DNA of 64,000 bases. Source: Actinophytocola algeriensis (GTDB taxonomy: Bacteria; Actinomycetota; Actinomycetes; Mycobacteriales; Pseudonocardiaceae). Position numbers and translations under genes: made by a program. Under the pieces are notes generated by a model. It was not told the DNA's origin and did no database searches. It saw nothing but the letters and a program-made list of their open reading frames with translations. This document shows, piece after piece, positions 55,783-64,000 of this stretch. Location of the stretch: contig NZ_JACHJQ010000015.1 of the NCBI RefSeq assembly GCF_014203735.1, positions 32,801 through 96,800 of the forward strand, read 5' to 3'. The stretch's first letter is position 1, and each line of letters starts with the position of its first letter.

Positions 55783-57573
55783 CTACCGCTTCTTACGTCC
55801 CTTCCCCCGGGTCGACTTCTTGTCCGCGTCGGCGACCGCCAGCAGTTCCTCGGCGTGCGCACGTCCGGTCTCGGTGGAGTCCATGCCGGCCAGCATCCTG
55901 GCCAGCTCCCGCACCCGGTCCTGCTCGTCCACCCGGCGCACGTCACTCCGGGTGACCCCGCCCGCGGCCTGCTTGTCCACCACCAGATGACGGTCAGCGA
56001 ACGCGGCCACCTGCGGCAGGTGCGTCACCACGATCACCTGGTGGCTCGCCGCCAACCTGGCCAGCCTGCGGCCGATCTCCACGGCGGCACGACCGCCGAC
56101 GCCGGCGTCGACCTCGTCGAAGACCAGGGTCGGGACCGGGTCGGAGTGGGCCAGGACCACCTCGATCGCCAGCATCACGCGGGACAGTTCGCCGCCGGAG
56201 GCCGCCTTGTGCACGGGCAGCGGCACGGCGCCGTCGTGGGCGCGGAGGCGGATCTCCACCTCGTCCACGCCTTCCGGGCCCGCGTGTGCCAGCGCCTCGC
56301 GTTCCTTGCCGCCCGCCACGCGCAGTGCGTGCGGGTCGTTCGGCTCGGCCCAGCGGGTGCTGACGATGACCTCGATCGCCGCCTGGCCCATCGCCAGGCC
56401 GCCGAGCTCCACGGTCACCGCCTGCGCGAGCTTGTCGGCGGCCTCCACGCGCAGGACGGTCACGCGCTGCGCGCAGTCGGCCAGCGTCGCCGCCAGGTCG
56501 TCGCGTCGCCTGGCCAGGTCCGCCAGTGCTTCCTCGGACGTGTCCAGGCCCGCGAGCTGCTTCGCCGCGTTCTCGGCCCACTCCAGCACACCGTTGACGT
56601 CCGCCGCGTACTTGCGGGTCAGCTGCTTCAGCTCCGACTGCCGCGCCAGCACCTGCTCCAGCACCTGCGGGTCCGCGTCCAGCGAATCCAGGTAGCTGCT
56701 CAGCTCGGTGCCGACGTCGACCAGCAGCGCCTCCGCCTCCGCCAGCCTCGGCTCCAGCTCACGCAGCCTCGGGTCCTCCGAGCCGGACAGCCTGTGCCGC
56801 GCGTCGGCGATCAGGCCCAGCGCGCCGGGCACGTCCGGGTCACCCTCGGCCGACCCCGACACCGCGTACGCCGCACCGGTCGCCGACTCGCGCAGCTGGT
56901 CGGCGTCCGCGAGGCGCTTCGCCCTCTCGAGCAGCTCGTCGTCCTCGCCGGGCTGCGGGCTCACCGCCCCGATCTCCGCGAGCCCGTGCTTGAGCATCTC
57001 GGCCTCGCGCGCCATCTCCCGCGACCGGGCACTGCGGTCGGCCAGCTCGGTGGTGACCCGCACCCATTCCTCGCGCACCTTGCGGTACTCGGACAGCGCG
57101 CCTGCCAGCTCCTCGCCTGCGAACCGGTCGAGCACGGACCGCTGCTCGGCCGGGCGCATCAGCTTCAGCTGGTCGTTCTGCCCGTGCACGGCGATCAGCT
57201 GCTCGGACAGGTCGGACAGGACACCGACCGGCACGGAACGACCGCCGAGGTGCGCTCTGGAGCGCCCGTCGGGGTTGAGGGTGCGTAACGCGATCAGTGT
57301 GCCGTCCTCGTCGGGATCGGCACCCGCGTCGCTCGCGACCTTCGCCGCGGCACTGCCCGGCGGAGCGGCGAAACGGCCCTCCACCACCGCCTTCGCCGCG
57401 CCGCTGCGGATTCTCGACACCTCGGCACGACCACCGGACAGCAGATGCAGCCCGGTGACGACCATGGTCTTGCCCGCACCCGTCTCACCGGTCACCACGG
57501 TGAGGCCCGGGTCGAGTTCGAGGGTGGCCTCGTCGATCACGCCGAGGCCCTCGATGCGCATCTCGGCCAACAC
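55783..57573 (-). CDS. recN: DNA repair protein RecN
   Basis: 596 residues. SMC-like ATPase: Walker A VVTGETGAGKTMVV near the start, signature ASGGELSRVMLAIEV and Walker B TLVFDEVDAGVGG near the end, with a coiled-coil middle. Acts in double-strand break repair. GTG at 57573 (MLAEMRIEGLGVIDEA) matches the family start. Ends with a Lys/Arg tail (KSTRGKGRKKR). Confidence 0.95.
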   Translation of the reverse strand: MLAEMRIEGLGVIDEATLELDPGLTVVTGETGAGKTMVVTGLHLLSGGRAEVSRIRSGAAKAVVEGRFAAPPGSAAAKVASDAGADPDEDGTLIALRTLNPDGRSRAHLGGRSVPVGVLSDLSEQLIAVHGQNDQLKLMRPAEQRSVLDRFAGEELAGALSEYRKVREEWVRVTTELADRSARSREMAREAEMLKHGLAEIGAVSPQPGEDDELLERAKRLADADQLRESATGAAYAVSGSAEGDPDVPGALGLIADARHRLSGSEDPRLRELEPRLAEAEALLVDVGTELSSYLDSLDADPQVLEQVLARQSELKQLTRKYAADVNGVLEWAENAAKQLAGLDTSEEALADLARRRDDLAATLADCAQRVTVLRVEAADKLAQAVTVELGGLAMGQAAIEVIVSTRWAEPNDPHALRVAGGKEREALAHAGPEGVDEVEIRLRAHDGAVPLPVHKAASGGELSRVMLAIEVVLAHSDPVPTLVFDEVDAGVGGRAAVEIGRRLARLAASHQVIVVTHLPQVAAFADRHLVVDKQAAGGVTRSDVRRVDEQDRVRELARMLAGMDSTETGRAHAEELLAVADADKKSTRGKGRKKR

Positions 57574-57634
57574 AGCGCGCACTTTATCGGCTCGCACCGA
57601 CAAAAGCTCGCACCACCCGCAAGTGTGTTCGATT

Positions 57635-57724
57635 CATGGCGATGTCCGCGCCGTTCCGCTCATGGCGATGATCGCTCCGCAAGCTCCGCTCATGGCGATG
57701 TTCGCTCCGCAAGCTCCGCTCATG
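57635..57724 (-). repeat. Tandem 30-bp repeats at the end of nadK (stop-codon repeat, copies 2-4)
   Basis: Read on the minus strand: a 30-bp unit starting CATGAGCGGAGCTTGCGG (57724-57695), a second with one change (57694-57665), then a shortened 26-bp unit (57664-57639). The TGA of the first unit is the nadK stop. The first 24 bp equal 22722-22745. Confidence 0.75.
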
Positions 57725-58613
57725 GCCGTGGGCTTCGCCAACCCTGAACGGGCAGCTCGAACTTCTCCACGAGCCGGTCGGTGAACGGGCCCTGCCGCAG
57801 CTTCACGAGCCGCGCCGGGATCTCCCCGCCGACCACCTCCACCCGCGCGCCCGGAGGCAATACAAACGTACGGCGACCGTCGCAGCACAGGACCGCGGGA
57901 TGCCCGGACGGGTCCACCTCGACCGCGATCCGCGAGTCCGGCGACACCACGAGCGGCCGCGCGAACATGGCGTGCGCGTTGCTCGGCACCACCAGCAGGG
58001 CCTGCACGTCCGGCCACACCACGGGTCCGCCGGCGGAGAACGCGTACGCGGTCGAACCGGTCGGCGTCGCGCACAGCACACCGTCGCAGCCGAACGAGGA
58101 GACGGGCCGGTTGTCGACCTCTATGCGCACGTCCAGAATCCGCTCGCGGCTGCTCTTCTCGACGCTGGCCTCGTTGAGCGCCCACGTCTTCGCGAGCCGC
58201 CGGTTCCCCAGTGACGCGGTGACGTCGACGGTCATGCGGTCGACGACCTCGTAGCGCTGCGCGATGACCTGCGACACCGCCTCGTCGAGGACATCGGAGT
58301 CGGCCTCGGCGAGGAACCCGACCCGGCCCATGTTCACGGCGAGCACCGGCACCCCGGCCGGACGTGCCAGCTCGGCGGCACGCAGCAGGGTGCCGTCGCC
58401 GCCGAGGACGAACACCAGCTCGGTGCCCTCCGCGGCCTTCGTCCCGACCGGCACGACCCGCTGGTAGCAGGACGCGTCCAGGTCCGGCGCCTCGCGTTCC
58501 AGCACGCGCAACTTGATGTCGGCGTCGGCGAACCAGCCCGCGAGCTTCTCCGCGGCGCGGCGGGTGTCCTGCCTGCCGGTGTGGACGACGAGGAGCACTT
58601 CACGTGCGGTCAT
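57720..58613 (-). CDS. nadK: NAD kinase
   Basis: 297 residues. Phosphorylates NAD to NADP. GGDGT motif in VFVLGGDGTLLRAAE, NMGRVGFLAE, NEASVEKSSRERIL, and TPTGSTAYAFSAGGPVV, all family hallmarks. ATG at 58613 overlaps the tlyA stop (ATGA). Its stop lies inside a tandem repeat, so the last residues (WRSPRP) may be repeat-influenced. Confidence 0.95.
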   Translation of the reverse strand: MTAREVLLVVHTGRQDTRRAAEKLAGWFADADIKLRVLEREAPDLDASCYQRVVPVGTKAAEGTELVFVLGGDGTLLRAAELARPAGVPVLAVNMGRVGFLAEADSDVLDEAVSQVIAQRYEVVDRMTVDVTASLGNRRLAKTWALNEASVEKSSRERILDVRIEVDNRPVSSFGCDGVLCATPTGSTAYAFSAGGPVVWPDVQALLVVPSNAHAMFARPLVVSPDSRIAVEVDPSGHPAVLCCDGRRTFVLPPGARVEVVGGEIPARLVKLRQGPFTDRLVEKFELPVQGWRSPRP

Positions 58614-59416
58614 TGGGGCCCCTCTCGGACAGCGGTCTCCACGAGCGCGGCCGCCGCCTGGTCGTCCAGGGGCGCGCCGCGACGCAGCCATGCGAAGTAT
58701 TCGACATTCCCCGACGGCCCGGGAAGGGGGCTGGCGACCACACCGTGTAGGCGCAGTCCCAGATCCCCGGCCGCTTTCACCACGTCCAGCACCGCCTCGG
58801 CACGCAGCGCGGGGTCGCGGACGACACCGCCGCTGCCGAGACGTTCCTTGCCGACCTCGAACTGCGGTTTCACCATCGGCAGCAGGTCGGCGTCCTCGGT
58901 CGTGCACGCGAGCAGCGCGGGCAGCACGAGGCGCAGTGAGATGAACGACAGGTCGGCCACGACCAGGTCGACAGGTCCCCCGGTCTGTTCCTGGGTGAGG
59001 GCGCGGACGTTGGTCTTGTCGAGCACGACCACGCGGTCGTCGGTCTGCAGCCGCCACACGAGCAGGCCGCGCCCGACGTCGGCGGCGACGACCTCCCGCG
59101 CGCCACCGCGCAGCAGGACGTCGGTGAAACCACCGGTGGACGCGCCCGCGTCTAGACAGCGGCGGCCGTCGACCTCGACGGCGAACTTCTCCAGCGCACC
59201 AAGGAGTTTGTGCGCACCGCGGGACGCCCAGTCGGGGTCGTCGTCCAGCTCGCGGACCACGACGGCCGCGTCGGTCTCGACGCCGGTCGCCGGCTTCGCG
59301 GCGACCGTGCCGCGCACGGTCACCCGGCCGTCGGCGATGAGCTGAGAGGCGTGCTCGCGGGAGCGGGCAAGGCCACGACGCACCAGCTCGGCGTCGAGCC
59401 GTGTCCTCCTGGGCAC
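58610..59416 (-). CDS. tlyA: TlyA-family rRNA 2'-O-methyltransferase
   Basis: 268 residues. N-terminal S4 domain (TRLDAELVRRGLARSREHASQLIADGRVTVRG) and a FtsJ-like methyltransferase domain: SAM motif CLDAGASTGGFTDVLL, VVADLSFISL, and catalytic-type Lys/Asp/Lys/Glu set (SRGAHKLLGAL, MVKPQFEVGK). Known copies methylate 16S and 23S rRNA and set capreomycin sensitivity. Confidence 0.95.
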   Translation of the reverse strand: MPRRTRLDAELVRRGLARSREHASQLIADGRVTVRGTVAAKPATGVETDAAVVVRELDDDPDWASRGAHKLLGALEKFAVEVDGRRCLDAGASTGGFTDVLLRGGAREVVAADVGRGLLVWRLQTDDRVVVLDKTNVRALTQEQTGGPVDLVVADLSFISLRLVLPALLACTTEDADLLPMVKPQFEVGKERLGSGGVVRDPALRAEAVLDVVKAAGDLGLRLHGVVASPLPGPSGNVEYFAWLRRGAPLDDQAAAALVETAVREGPQ

Positions 59417-59418
59417 CG

Positions 59419-59604
59419 TCAGTCCGTGTCGATGCTGGTCAGGGCCTCGTTGAGCGATACGTGCACGGCGTCGAACCTGGCGACGTGCTCGGTCAACGGG
59501 ACGGCGTCGAGGTTCTCGGTGCCGGCGATCGCCTGGTCGATGTCGGTCGTGTCGACCGTGTCGGCCGTGTCGTTGCCGGCGGTTTGGTCGGTGTCGAACT
59601 GCAC
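59419..59604 (-). CDS. Small acidic protein between HAD and tlyA genes
   Basis: 61 residues, very acidic, Thr/Asp-rich N-terminus (TDQTAGNDTADTVDTTDID), then HVARFDAVHVSLNEALTSID. Found at the same place as Rv1693 in relatives; function unknown. It starts four bases after the HAD gene stop and ends two bases before tlyA, so it is almost surely translated. Confidence 0.85.
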   Translation of the reverse strand: MQFDTDQTAGNDTADTVDTTDIDQAIAGTENLDAVPLTEHVARFDAVHVSLNEALTSIDTD

Positions 59605-59608
59605 CCTG

Positions 59609-60478
59609 TCACGCTACTTCATGCTCGAGACCGAGGCGGGCGAGCGCGGCGCGCACGGCGGTCGGCCAGTCGTCACCCTCGATGCGGATCCCGTCCTCGG
59701 TGACGGCCGCGACGTCGTGGGCGACGAAGGTCGGCCGCATGTCCTCGGACGCGTCGAGCAGTTCCTGCGCGGTGGACACCCCGGTCAGGACCAGCAGTGA
59801 GTCCAGGCCCGCGCCCACCGCGCCCGCGATGTCGGTGTCCAGCCGGTCGCCGATGACCAGCGGGTTCCGCGCGTCGGCGGACTTCCGCGCCTCGTCCATC
59901 AGCGGGCTGGCCGGCTTGCCCGCGATCACCGGCTCACTGCCGGTGGCGGTCCGCAGGGCGGTGACCATCGAACCGTTGCCGGGCAGCGGACCGCGTTCGG
60001 TGGGCAGCGTGGGGTCGACGTTGCAGGCGACCCACAGCGCACCCGCGCGGATGGCGACGCACGCCTCCGCGAGGTCACGCCAGCCGGTGTCCTTGCTGAG
60101 GCCCTGGACGACGGCCTGGACGTCGGCGCTGTGGCTGCGGGTGGCGGTGAGGCCCCTGATCTCGACCTCGTGCACGAGCGCCGCCGAGCCGACGACCAAT
60201 ACGGTTGTACCGGGTTGCAGCTTGTCGGCGAGCACGGCAGCGGCGGCCTGCGCACTGGTGCTGACCTCCGCCGGCGCGGCCCGCACCCCGATGCGGGTCA
60301 GGTGACTTGCCACCTCGTCGGGTCCGCGGGACGCGTTGTTGGTGACGAAGCGGACCTTCGTGCCCGCGGCGTGTGCCGCCTCGACGGCGCGGTCGGCACC
60401 GGGGATGACCTCTTCTCCCCGGTAGACCGTGCCGTCGAGGTCGAACAGGAGCGCGTCGTAGTCGTCGAGGAGGCTCAT
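59609..60478 (-). CDS. HAD-family hydrolase (NagD-like)
   Basis: 289 residues. HAD motif I LLFDLDGTVYRG, motif II VTNNASRG, Lys in VIAGKPASPLM and motif IV VIGDRLDTDIAGA. NagD/PGP group; a sugar- or glycerol-phosphatase is likely. Rv1692 at the same place is a glycerol 3-phosphate phosphatase. ATG overlaps the stop of the upstream TPR gene (ATGA). Confidence 0.93.
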   Translation of the reverse strand: MSLLDDYDALLFDLDGTVYRGEEVIPGADRAVEAAHAAGTKVRFVTNNASRGPDEVASHLTRIGVRAAPAEVSTSAQAAAAVLADKLQPGTTVLVVGSAALVHEVEIRGLTATRSHSADVQAVVQGLSKDTGWRDLAEACVAIRAGALWVACNVDPTLPTERGPLPGNGSMVTALRTATGSEPVIAGKPASPLMDEARKSADARNPLVIGDRLDTDIAGAVGAGLDSLLVLTGVSTAQELLDASEDMRPTFVAHDVAAVTEDGIRIEGDDWPTAVRAALARLGLEHEVA

Positions 60479-63400
60479 GAGGCGCTCAGGGCGGTGGCAC
60501 GTTCGGCGGCGTCGGTCTCGTCGTCGAGGTCGGCTTCGGCGGCGTTGAGGAACCAGCGGATCGCGTCGTCGGTCCGACCGGCGGCCTCGAGGTTGTCGGC
60601 GTACGCGTAGAAGAGACGCGCACTCCACGGGTCGCGGCGCTCGGCGTCGAGGTCGGGTCCCTGCAGGGCGACGACCGCGGCGTCGACCTGCCCGAGGTCC
60701 CGCCGCGCCCCGGCCGCGACGATCTTCAGCTCGACCGCGATCTCCGGCGGGAGGTCCTTGGCGTCGGCGGCCAGCTCCAGCGCACGCTCCGGCCGGCCGA
60801 GGGCACGTTCGCAGTCGACCATGACCGGGAGGTGGTTCTGCGACCCGGTCATGCGGCGGACCGCGCGGAACTCGCCGAGCGCCTCGGCCCACTCACCGGC
60901 GTGGTAGGCGGCGATCCCGGCTGCCTCCCGGACCACCGCGACGCGGGACGCACGGGTACGGGCGAAGCGGGCATGCGCGAGGGCCAGCTCGGGGTCCTCG
61001 TCGAGGAGGATGCCCGCCGCGACCAGGTGCTTGCCGACCAGCTCGGCCACCGACTTGGAAAGGCTCTTCAGTTCACGGCGGGCATCGGAGTCGAGTTGGC
61101 TGAACTCGATGTCGGCGGGGAGTTCAGGCTCACCGTCGCGGCGGCGGGGGGTTTCGGGCCGCTCGTCTTCGATTTCCGCGGGTGCGGTCTCCGCTGCGGC
61201 GGGTGCCTCGATCTGCGGGTCGGCCGGGGTCGTGGTTTCTGCTTCGGCGGGGGTTTCGGGCTCCGCGGGAGTCTCGGAGGCCGCCCTGGTCTCCCTTTCG
61301 GGGAAGGCTCCGGCGCCGGTCTCCGCTTCGGCGGGGCTTCCGGTTCCCTCGTCGGTGGGGGCCAGGAGCCCTGCGGTTTCCGCGTCGGCGGGGGTCCTGG
61401 CCTCCGCTTCAGCGGAGATTTCGCGCCCTGATTCTCCGGGGAGTTCGGCTTCGGCGAGGGCTTCGGGCCCTGCTTCCGCTGGGAGTTCCGCTTCGGCGGA
61501 GGTCCTGGCCTCGGCTGCTGCGGGAGCTTCGCGCCCTGATTCTCCGAGGCGTTCGGCTTCGGCGCGGGTGCCGGTCTTCGCTTCGGCGGAGGTTTCGGAC
61601 CCTGCTTCCGCGGAGTGTTCGGCGCCGAGGTGCGTGCCGGTCTTTTCTTCAGCGGGGGCTTCGGGCCCTGCTTCCGCGGGGAGTTCGGCTTCGAGGTGGG
61701 TGCCGGTCTTCGCCTCGGTGGCGGTTTCCGGCCCTGCTTCGGCGGGGGTCCCGGTCTCCGCTGCGGCGGGGCTTTCGGGCCCTGCTTCCGCGGAGGGGTC
61801 CGCGCCGGTGGCCGTCCCGGTCTGCTCGTCGGCGGGGGTGCCGGTTTCCTCGCGCGCGGAGGTTTCGGGCCCTGCGTCTGCGAGGGGGTCCGCGTCGAGG
61901 TGGGTGCCGGTCGCCGCTTCGGTGCGGGTGGCGGTTCCTTCGGCGGTGGTCTCGTCGGACGGGATGGCCGGTGCTGCCTCGAGGTTGGCCGGGGCATCGT
62001 CGGTCAGGGCGCCGGAGTTGACCTCGCCGGTGGCGGTGACGTCCTCATAGGCCGCGTCTTCGCGGCGGCGGTAACCGGTGTTGTTGGTGTCGCCGCCGGT
62101 GGTGGACATGTAGTGGTTGCGGCGGGCGAAACCGCTGGTCGGTTCCTGCGGAGCCTCGGCAGGCCGGGGGTCCGAGGTTGAGCGGCTTCGGTCGTCGCGA
62201 GAGGGGCGGCTGGTTCGGTTGTCGCCGCCGCGGTCGTCGCGGAACGGGCGGTTGGGGCGATCGCCGCTTCGGCCGCCGCGGTCGTCCCGGAAGGTGCGGG
62301 CACCGCGGTCGTCGCGGGACTGGCGGTTGTCGCGGTCTCCACCCCGGGAGCCGCGGTCATCGCGGGCGGGCCGGGTGCCACGGTCGCCGGATTGGCGGTC
62401 GCTGCCTCGGGTACCGCGGTCATCGCGGAACGAGCGGGCACCGCGGTCATCGCGGTCTCCACCCCTGGAGCCGCGGTCGTCCCCGAAGGAACGGGCACCG
62501 CGGTCATCTCGGGACTGACGGTTGTCGCGGTCCCCACTGCGGAAGCCCTTGTCGGCCCGGTTTTCGCGGTCTCCACCACGGTCACCGCGATCGTCACGGA
62601 AGGAACGTGCGCCGCGGTCATCGCGGTTGCCGCCTTGGGAGCCGCGGTCGTCGCGGAAGGAACGGTTGCCGCGGTCGTCGCCACGGCTGCCGCGATCGTC
62701 ACGGAACGGGCGGGCGCCGCGGTCATCACGGTCTCCGCCTCGGGAGCCGCGGTCGTCGCGGAAGGAACGGGCGCCCCGGTCGTCGCCACGGCTGCCACGG
62801 TCATCGCGGAAGGAACGATTGCCTCGATCGTCGCGGTTGCCGCCGCTGAACGAGCGGTTGCCCCGGTCATCACGGTTACCGCTGCTGGAGCTTCGGTTGT
62901 CGCGGAACGGGCGGTTGCCCCGGTCGTCGCGGTTGCCGCCACTGGAGCCGCGGTCGTCGCGGAACGAACGGTTGCCCCGGTCGCCACCGAACGAACGGCC
63001 GGCCCGGTCCCCGCCACTGCTGCCGCGGTCGTCGCGGAACGAACGGTTGCCCCGGTCGTCGCGGTCCCCGCCACGGCTACCGCGGTCACCACCGAAGGAG
63101 CGGCCTGCCCGATCGTCGCGATCCCCGCCACGGTTACCGCGGTCATCGCGGAAGGAACGATTGCCTCGATCGTCGCGGTTGCCGCCGCTGAACGAGCGGT
63201 TGCCCCGGTCATCACGGTTACCGCTGCTGGAGCTTCGGTTGTCGCGGAACGGGCGGGCGCCGCGATCGTCGCGGTCTCCCCCGCGGTTGCCGCGGTCGTC
63301 ACGGAACGAACGAGCGCCTCGGTCGTCGCGAGTGCCGCCGCTGGAGCCGCGGTCATCGCGGAACGAACGGTTCCCCCGGTCGTCGCGGTTGCTGCCGCCG

Positions 63401-63807
63401 GAGCCGCGGTTGTCGCGGAACGGGCGGTTGCCACGGTCGTCGCGGTTGCCGCTGCTGGAACCGCGGTCTTCGCGGTAGGGGCGGGCGCCTCGGTCGTCGC
63501 GGTCGTTGTTGCGGGGTGGGCGGCCTGAGCGGTTGTCGCGGTAGCCGCCGTCGCGTTGAGGTTTGTTGTCGCGGTTGCCCGTGCGCGGACGGTCATCGCG
63601 AGACGAACGGTTGTCGCCTCGCTGAGGGCGGTCGTCGTCGCGGCGAGGGGTGTTGCGGTCGTGGGTGGGGCGGTAGCCGCCTCTGTCCCGGTTCTGACTG
63701 CTCTGACTGTTTCGATAGGGGCGATTGCCCTGGTCACGGCGGGTGGAGTCGCGGTCCCGGTTGCGTGCGCCACCGCTCTCTGACTCGTCGCGGTTGCGGT
63801 CCGACAC
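60475..63807 (-). CDS. Large RDDRG-repeat protein with C-terminal TPR domain
   Basis: 1,110 residues. N-terminal half (about 1-570): dozens of NRDDRGNRSFRDDRG-like units rich in Arg, Asp, Gly, Ser and Asn. Middle (about 600-900): Glu/Ala/Thr/Pro-rich (AEAGPE.., EAKTGT). C-terminus (about 920-1110): TPR-like helices (ELALAHARFARTRASRVAVVRE, YHAGEWAEALGEFRAVRRM) as in Rv1691. The extension is a strong candidate for disorder, RNA binding and condensate formation, given the adjacent rRNA operon. A 117-bp exact in-frame duplication lies inside. GTG at 63807 chosen because AGGAGGA precedes it; two upstream ATGs exist. Confidence 0.88.
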   Translation of the reverse strand: MSDRNRDESESGGARNRDRDSTRRDQGNRPYRNSQSSQNRDRGGYRPTHDRNTPRRDDDRPQRGDNRSSRDDRPRTGNRDNKPQRDGGYRDNRSGRPPRNNDRDDRGARPYREDRGSSSGNRDDRGNRPFRDNRGSGGSNRDDRGNRSFRDDRGSSGGTRDDRGARSFRDDRGNRGGDRDDRGARPFRDNRSSSSGNRDDRGNRSFSGGNRDDRGNRSFRDDRGNRGGDRDDRAGRSFGGDRGSRGGDRDDRGNRSFRDDRGSSGGDRAGRSFGGDRGNRSFRDDRGSSGGNRDDRGNRPFRDNRSSSSGNRDDRGNRSFSGGNRDDRGNRSFRDDRGSRGDDRGARSFRDDRGSRGGDRDDRGARPFRDDRGSRGDDRGNRSFRDDRGSQGGNRDDRGARSFRDDRGDRGGDRENRADKGFRSGDRDNRQSRDDRGARSFGDDRGSRGGDRDDRGARSFRDDRGTRGSDRQSGDRGTRPARDDRGSRGGDRDNRQSRDDRGARTFRDDRGGRSGDRPNRPFRDDRGGDNRTSRPSRDDRSRSTSDPRPAEAPQEPTSGFARRNHYMSTTGGDTNNTGYRRREDAAYEDVTATGEVNSGALTDDAPANLEAAPAIPSDETTAEGTATRTEAATGTHLDADPLADAGPETSAREETGTPADEQTGTATGADPSAEAGPESPAAAETGTPAEAGPETATEAKTGTHLEAELPAEAGPEAPAEEKTGTHLGAEHSAEAGSETSAEAKTGTRAEAERLGESGREAPAAAEARTSAEAELPAEAGPEALAEAELPGESGREISAEAEARTPADAETAGLLAPTDEGTGSPAEAETGAGAFPERETRAASETPAEPETPAEAETTTPADPQIEAPAAAETAPAEIEDERPETPRRRDGEPELPADIEFSQLDSDARRELKSLSKSVAELVGKHLVAAGILLDEDPELALAHARFARTRASRVAVVREAAGIAAYHAGEWAEALGEFRAVRRMTGSQNHLPVMVDCERALGRPERALELAADAKDLPPEIAVELKIVAAGARRDLGQVDAAVVALQGPDLDAERRDPWSARLFYAYADNLEAAGRTDDAIRWFLNAAEADLDDETDAAERATALSAS
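62798..62914. repeat. 117-bp internal duplication, copy 1
   Basis: Identical to 63140-63256, offset 342 bp (114 codons), so the reading frame is kept. It encodes about 39 residues of the RDDRG array. Confidence 0.85.
63140..63256. repeat. 117-bp internal duplication, copy 2
   Basis: Identical to 62798-62914. The lack of any difference, in a region where other units vary, points to a recent duplication. Confidence 0.85.
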
Positions 63808-63865
63808 TGTTCCTCCTGGCACTGCTGACATGGGGCGTCCGTACACCTATCACCTATTGAACATG

Positions 63866-63898
63866 CAAGAGGCCCCCCGGGATCCGGGGGGCCTCTTG
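63866..63898 (-). terminator. rRNA operon terminator hairpin
   Basis: CAAGAGGCCCCCCGG (63866-63880) pairs perfectly over 15 bp with 63884-63898, loop GAT. It lies seven bases past the 5S rRNA 3' end. Confidence 0.85.
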
Positions 63899-63905
63899 TG
63901 AAGGG

Positions 63906-64000
63906 TGTTCGGCGGTGTCCTACTCTCCCACACCCTGGCGAGTGCAGTACCATCGGCGCTGGTGGGCTTAGCTTCCGGGTTCGGAATGGGACCGGGCGTT
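63906..64000 (-). rRNA. rrf: 5S ribosomal RNA (partial, 3' part)
   Basis: The complement of the window end reads as actinobacterial 5S rRNA: CCCATTCCGAACCCGGAAGC, TAAGCC, CGCCGATGGTACTGC and GAGAGTAGG near the 3' end. About 95 nt lie in the window; the 5' part and the rest of the operon lie beyond the right edge. Confidence 0.95.

Noticed and set aside
57635..57724. Small protein-coding gene (MSGACGA repeats) downstream of nadK
   Set aside because: The open frame arises from the 30-bp tandem repeat itself, is in a different frame from nadK and has no ribosome binding site.
61068..61997. Pro/Arg/Lys-rich 309-codon minus-strand frame, and several long plus-strand frames over the RDDRG gene
   Set aside because: They are frame shadows of low-complexity repeat DNA; the TPR-containing frame is the one with a ribosome binding site and a conserved end.
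62117..63528. CRISPR array
   Set aside because: The regular repeats are in-frame codon repeats of the RDDRG protein, not spaced palindromic repeats with unique spacers.

Overview
The window is high-GC actinobacterial DNA. The gene order on the minus strand (TPR protein, HAD phosphatase, small acidic protein, tlyA, nadK, recN, steA-like, mctB-like, pyrG, Nudix, xerD, parA, scpA, scpB, rluB, cmk, plsC, der, tRNA-Pro) matches the conserved Mycobacterium tuberculosis Rv1691-Rv1713 block. Snapalysin-type proteases, a DUF397/XRE-DUF5753 pair and the general gene style point to a filamentous Pseudonocardiales-like actinomycete; the genus cannot be fixed from sequence alone. The right edge enters a minus-strand rRNA operon (3' part of 5S rRNA).

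Layout. 1-7.4 kb: accessory genes, namely an edge-truncated Zn-ribbon protein, a very large SF1 helicase with a Vsr-like nuclease domain (carrying a one-base frameshift), and a PH-like/SHOCT protein. 8.08-12.11 kb: a compact (about 4 kb) integrative element in the 3' half of tRNA-Pro(GGG), bounded by a 43-bp direct repeat, with a tyrosine integrase, one unknown membrane-anchored cargo protein and symmetric candidate integrase arm sites. 12.2-14.95 kb: core genes der, plsC, cmk. 15-31.9 kb: an accessory island lying between cmk and rluB. It holds two secreted snapalysin-like proteases, a complete-looking tryptophan degradation route (tryptophan dioxygenase, kynureninase, then anthraniloyl-CoA ligase, anthraniloyl-CoA monooxygenase/reductase and beta-oxidation-like enzymes) run from one divergent PaaX-controlled promoter region, a TrpB2, a KhtTU-like K+/H+ antiporter and a DUF1015 protein. 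31.9-36.2 kb: core rluB-scpB-scpA-RHH-parA. 36.4-40.6 kb: small accessory genes, xerD and ald. 40.6-47.1 kb: a probable ethanolamine (gamma-glutamyl route) cluster with a GntR regulator and an ethanolamine permease. 47.2-49.7 kb: small membrane proteins, an XRE regulator/DUF397 pair and a SnoaL-like protein. 49.7-63.8 kb: core Nudix-pyrG-mctB-steA, a TetR/membrane-protein pair, recN-nadK-tlyA-small protein-HAD, and a 1,110-residue RDDRG-repeat/TPR protein just downstream of the rRNA operon.

Most genes within clusters overlap by ATGA or GTGA, so they are probably translationally coupled. Striking non-coding structure includes back-to-back leaderless promoters at the PaaX locus, a duplicated 26-bp spaced motif in the ethanolamine promoter region, an ~80-bp dispersed intergenic repeat ending in a DnaA-box-like 9-mer, and a short repeat that begins exactly at stop codons. 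Function calls rest on motif and family recognition by eye; no database search was run.
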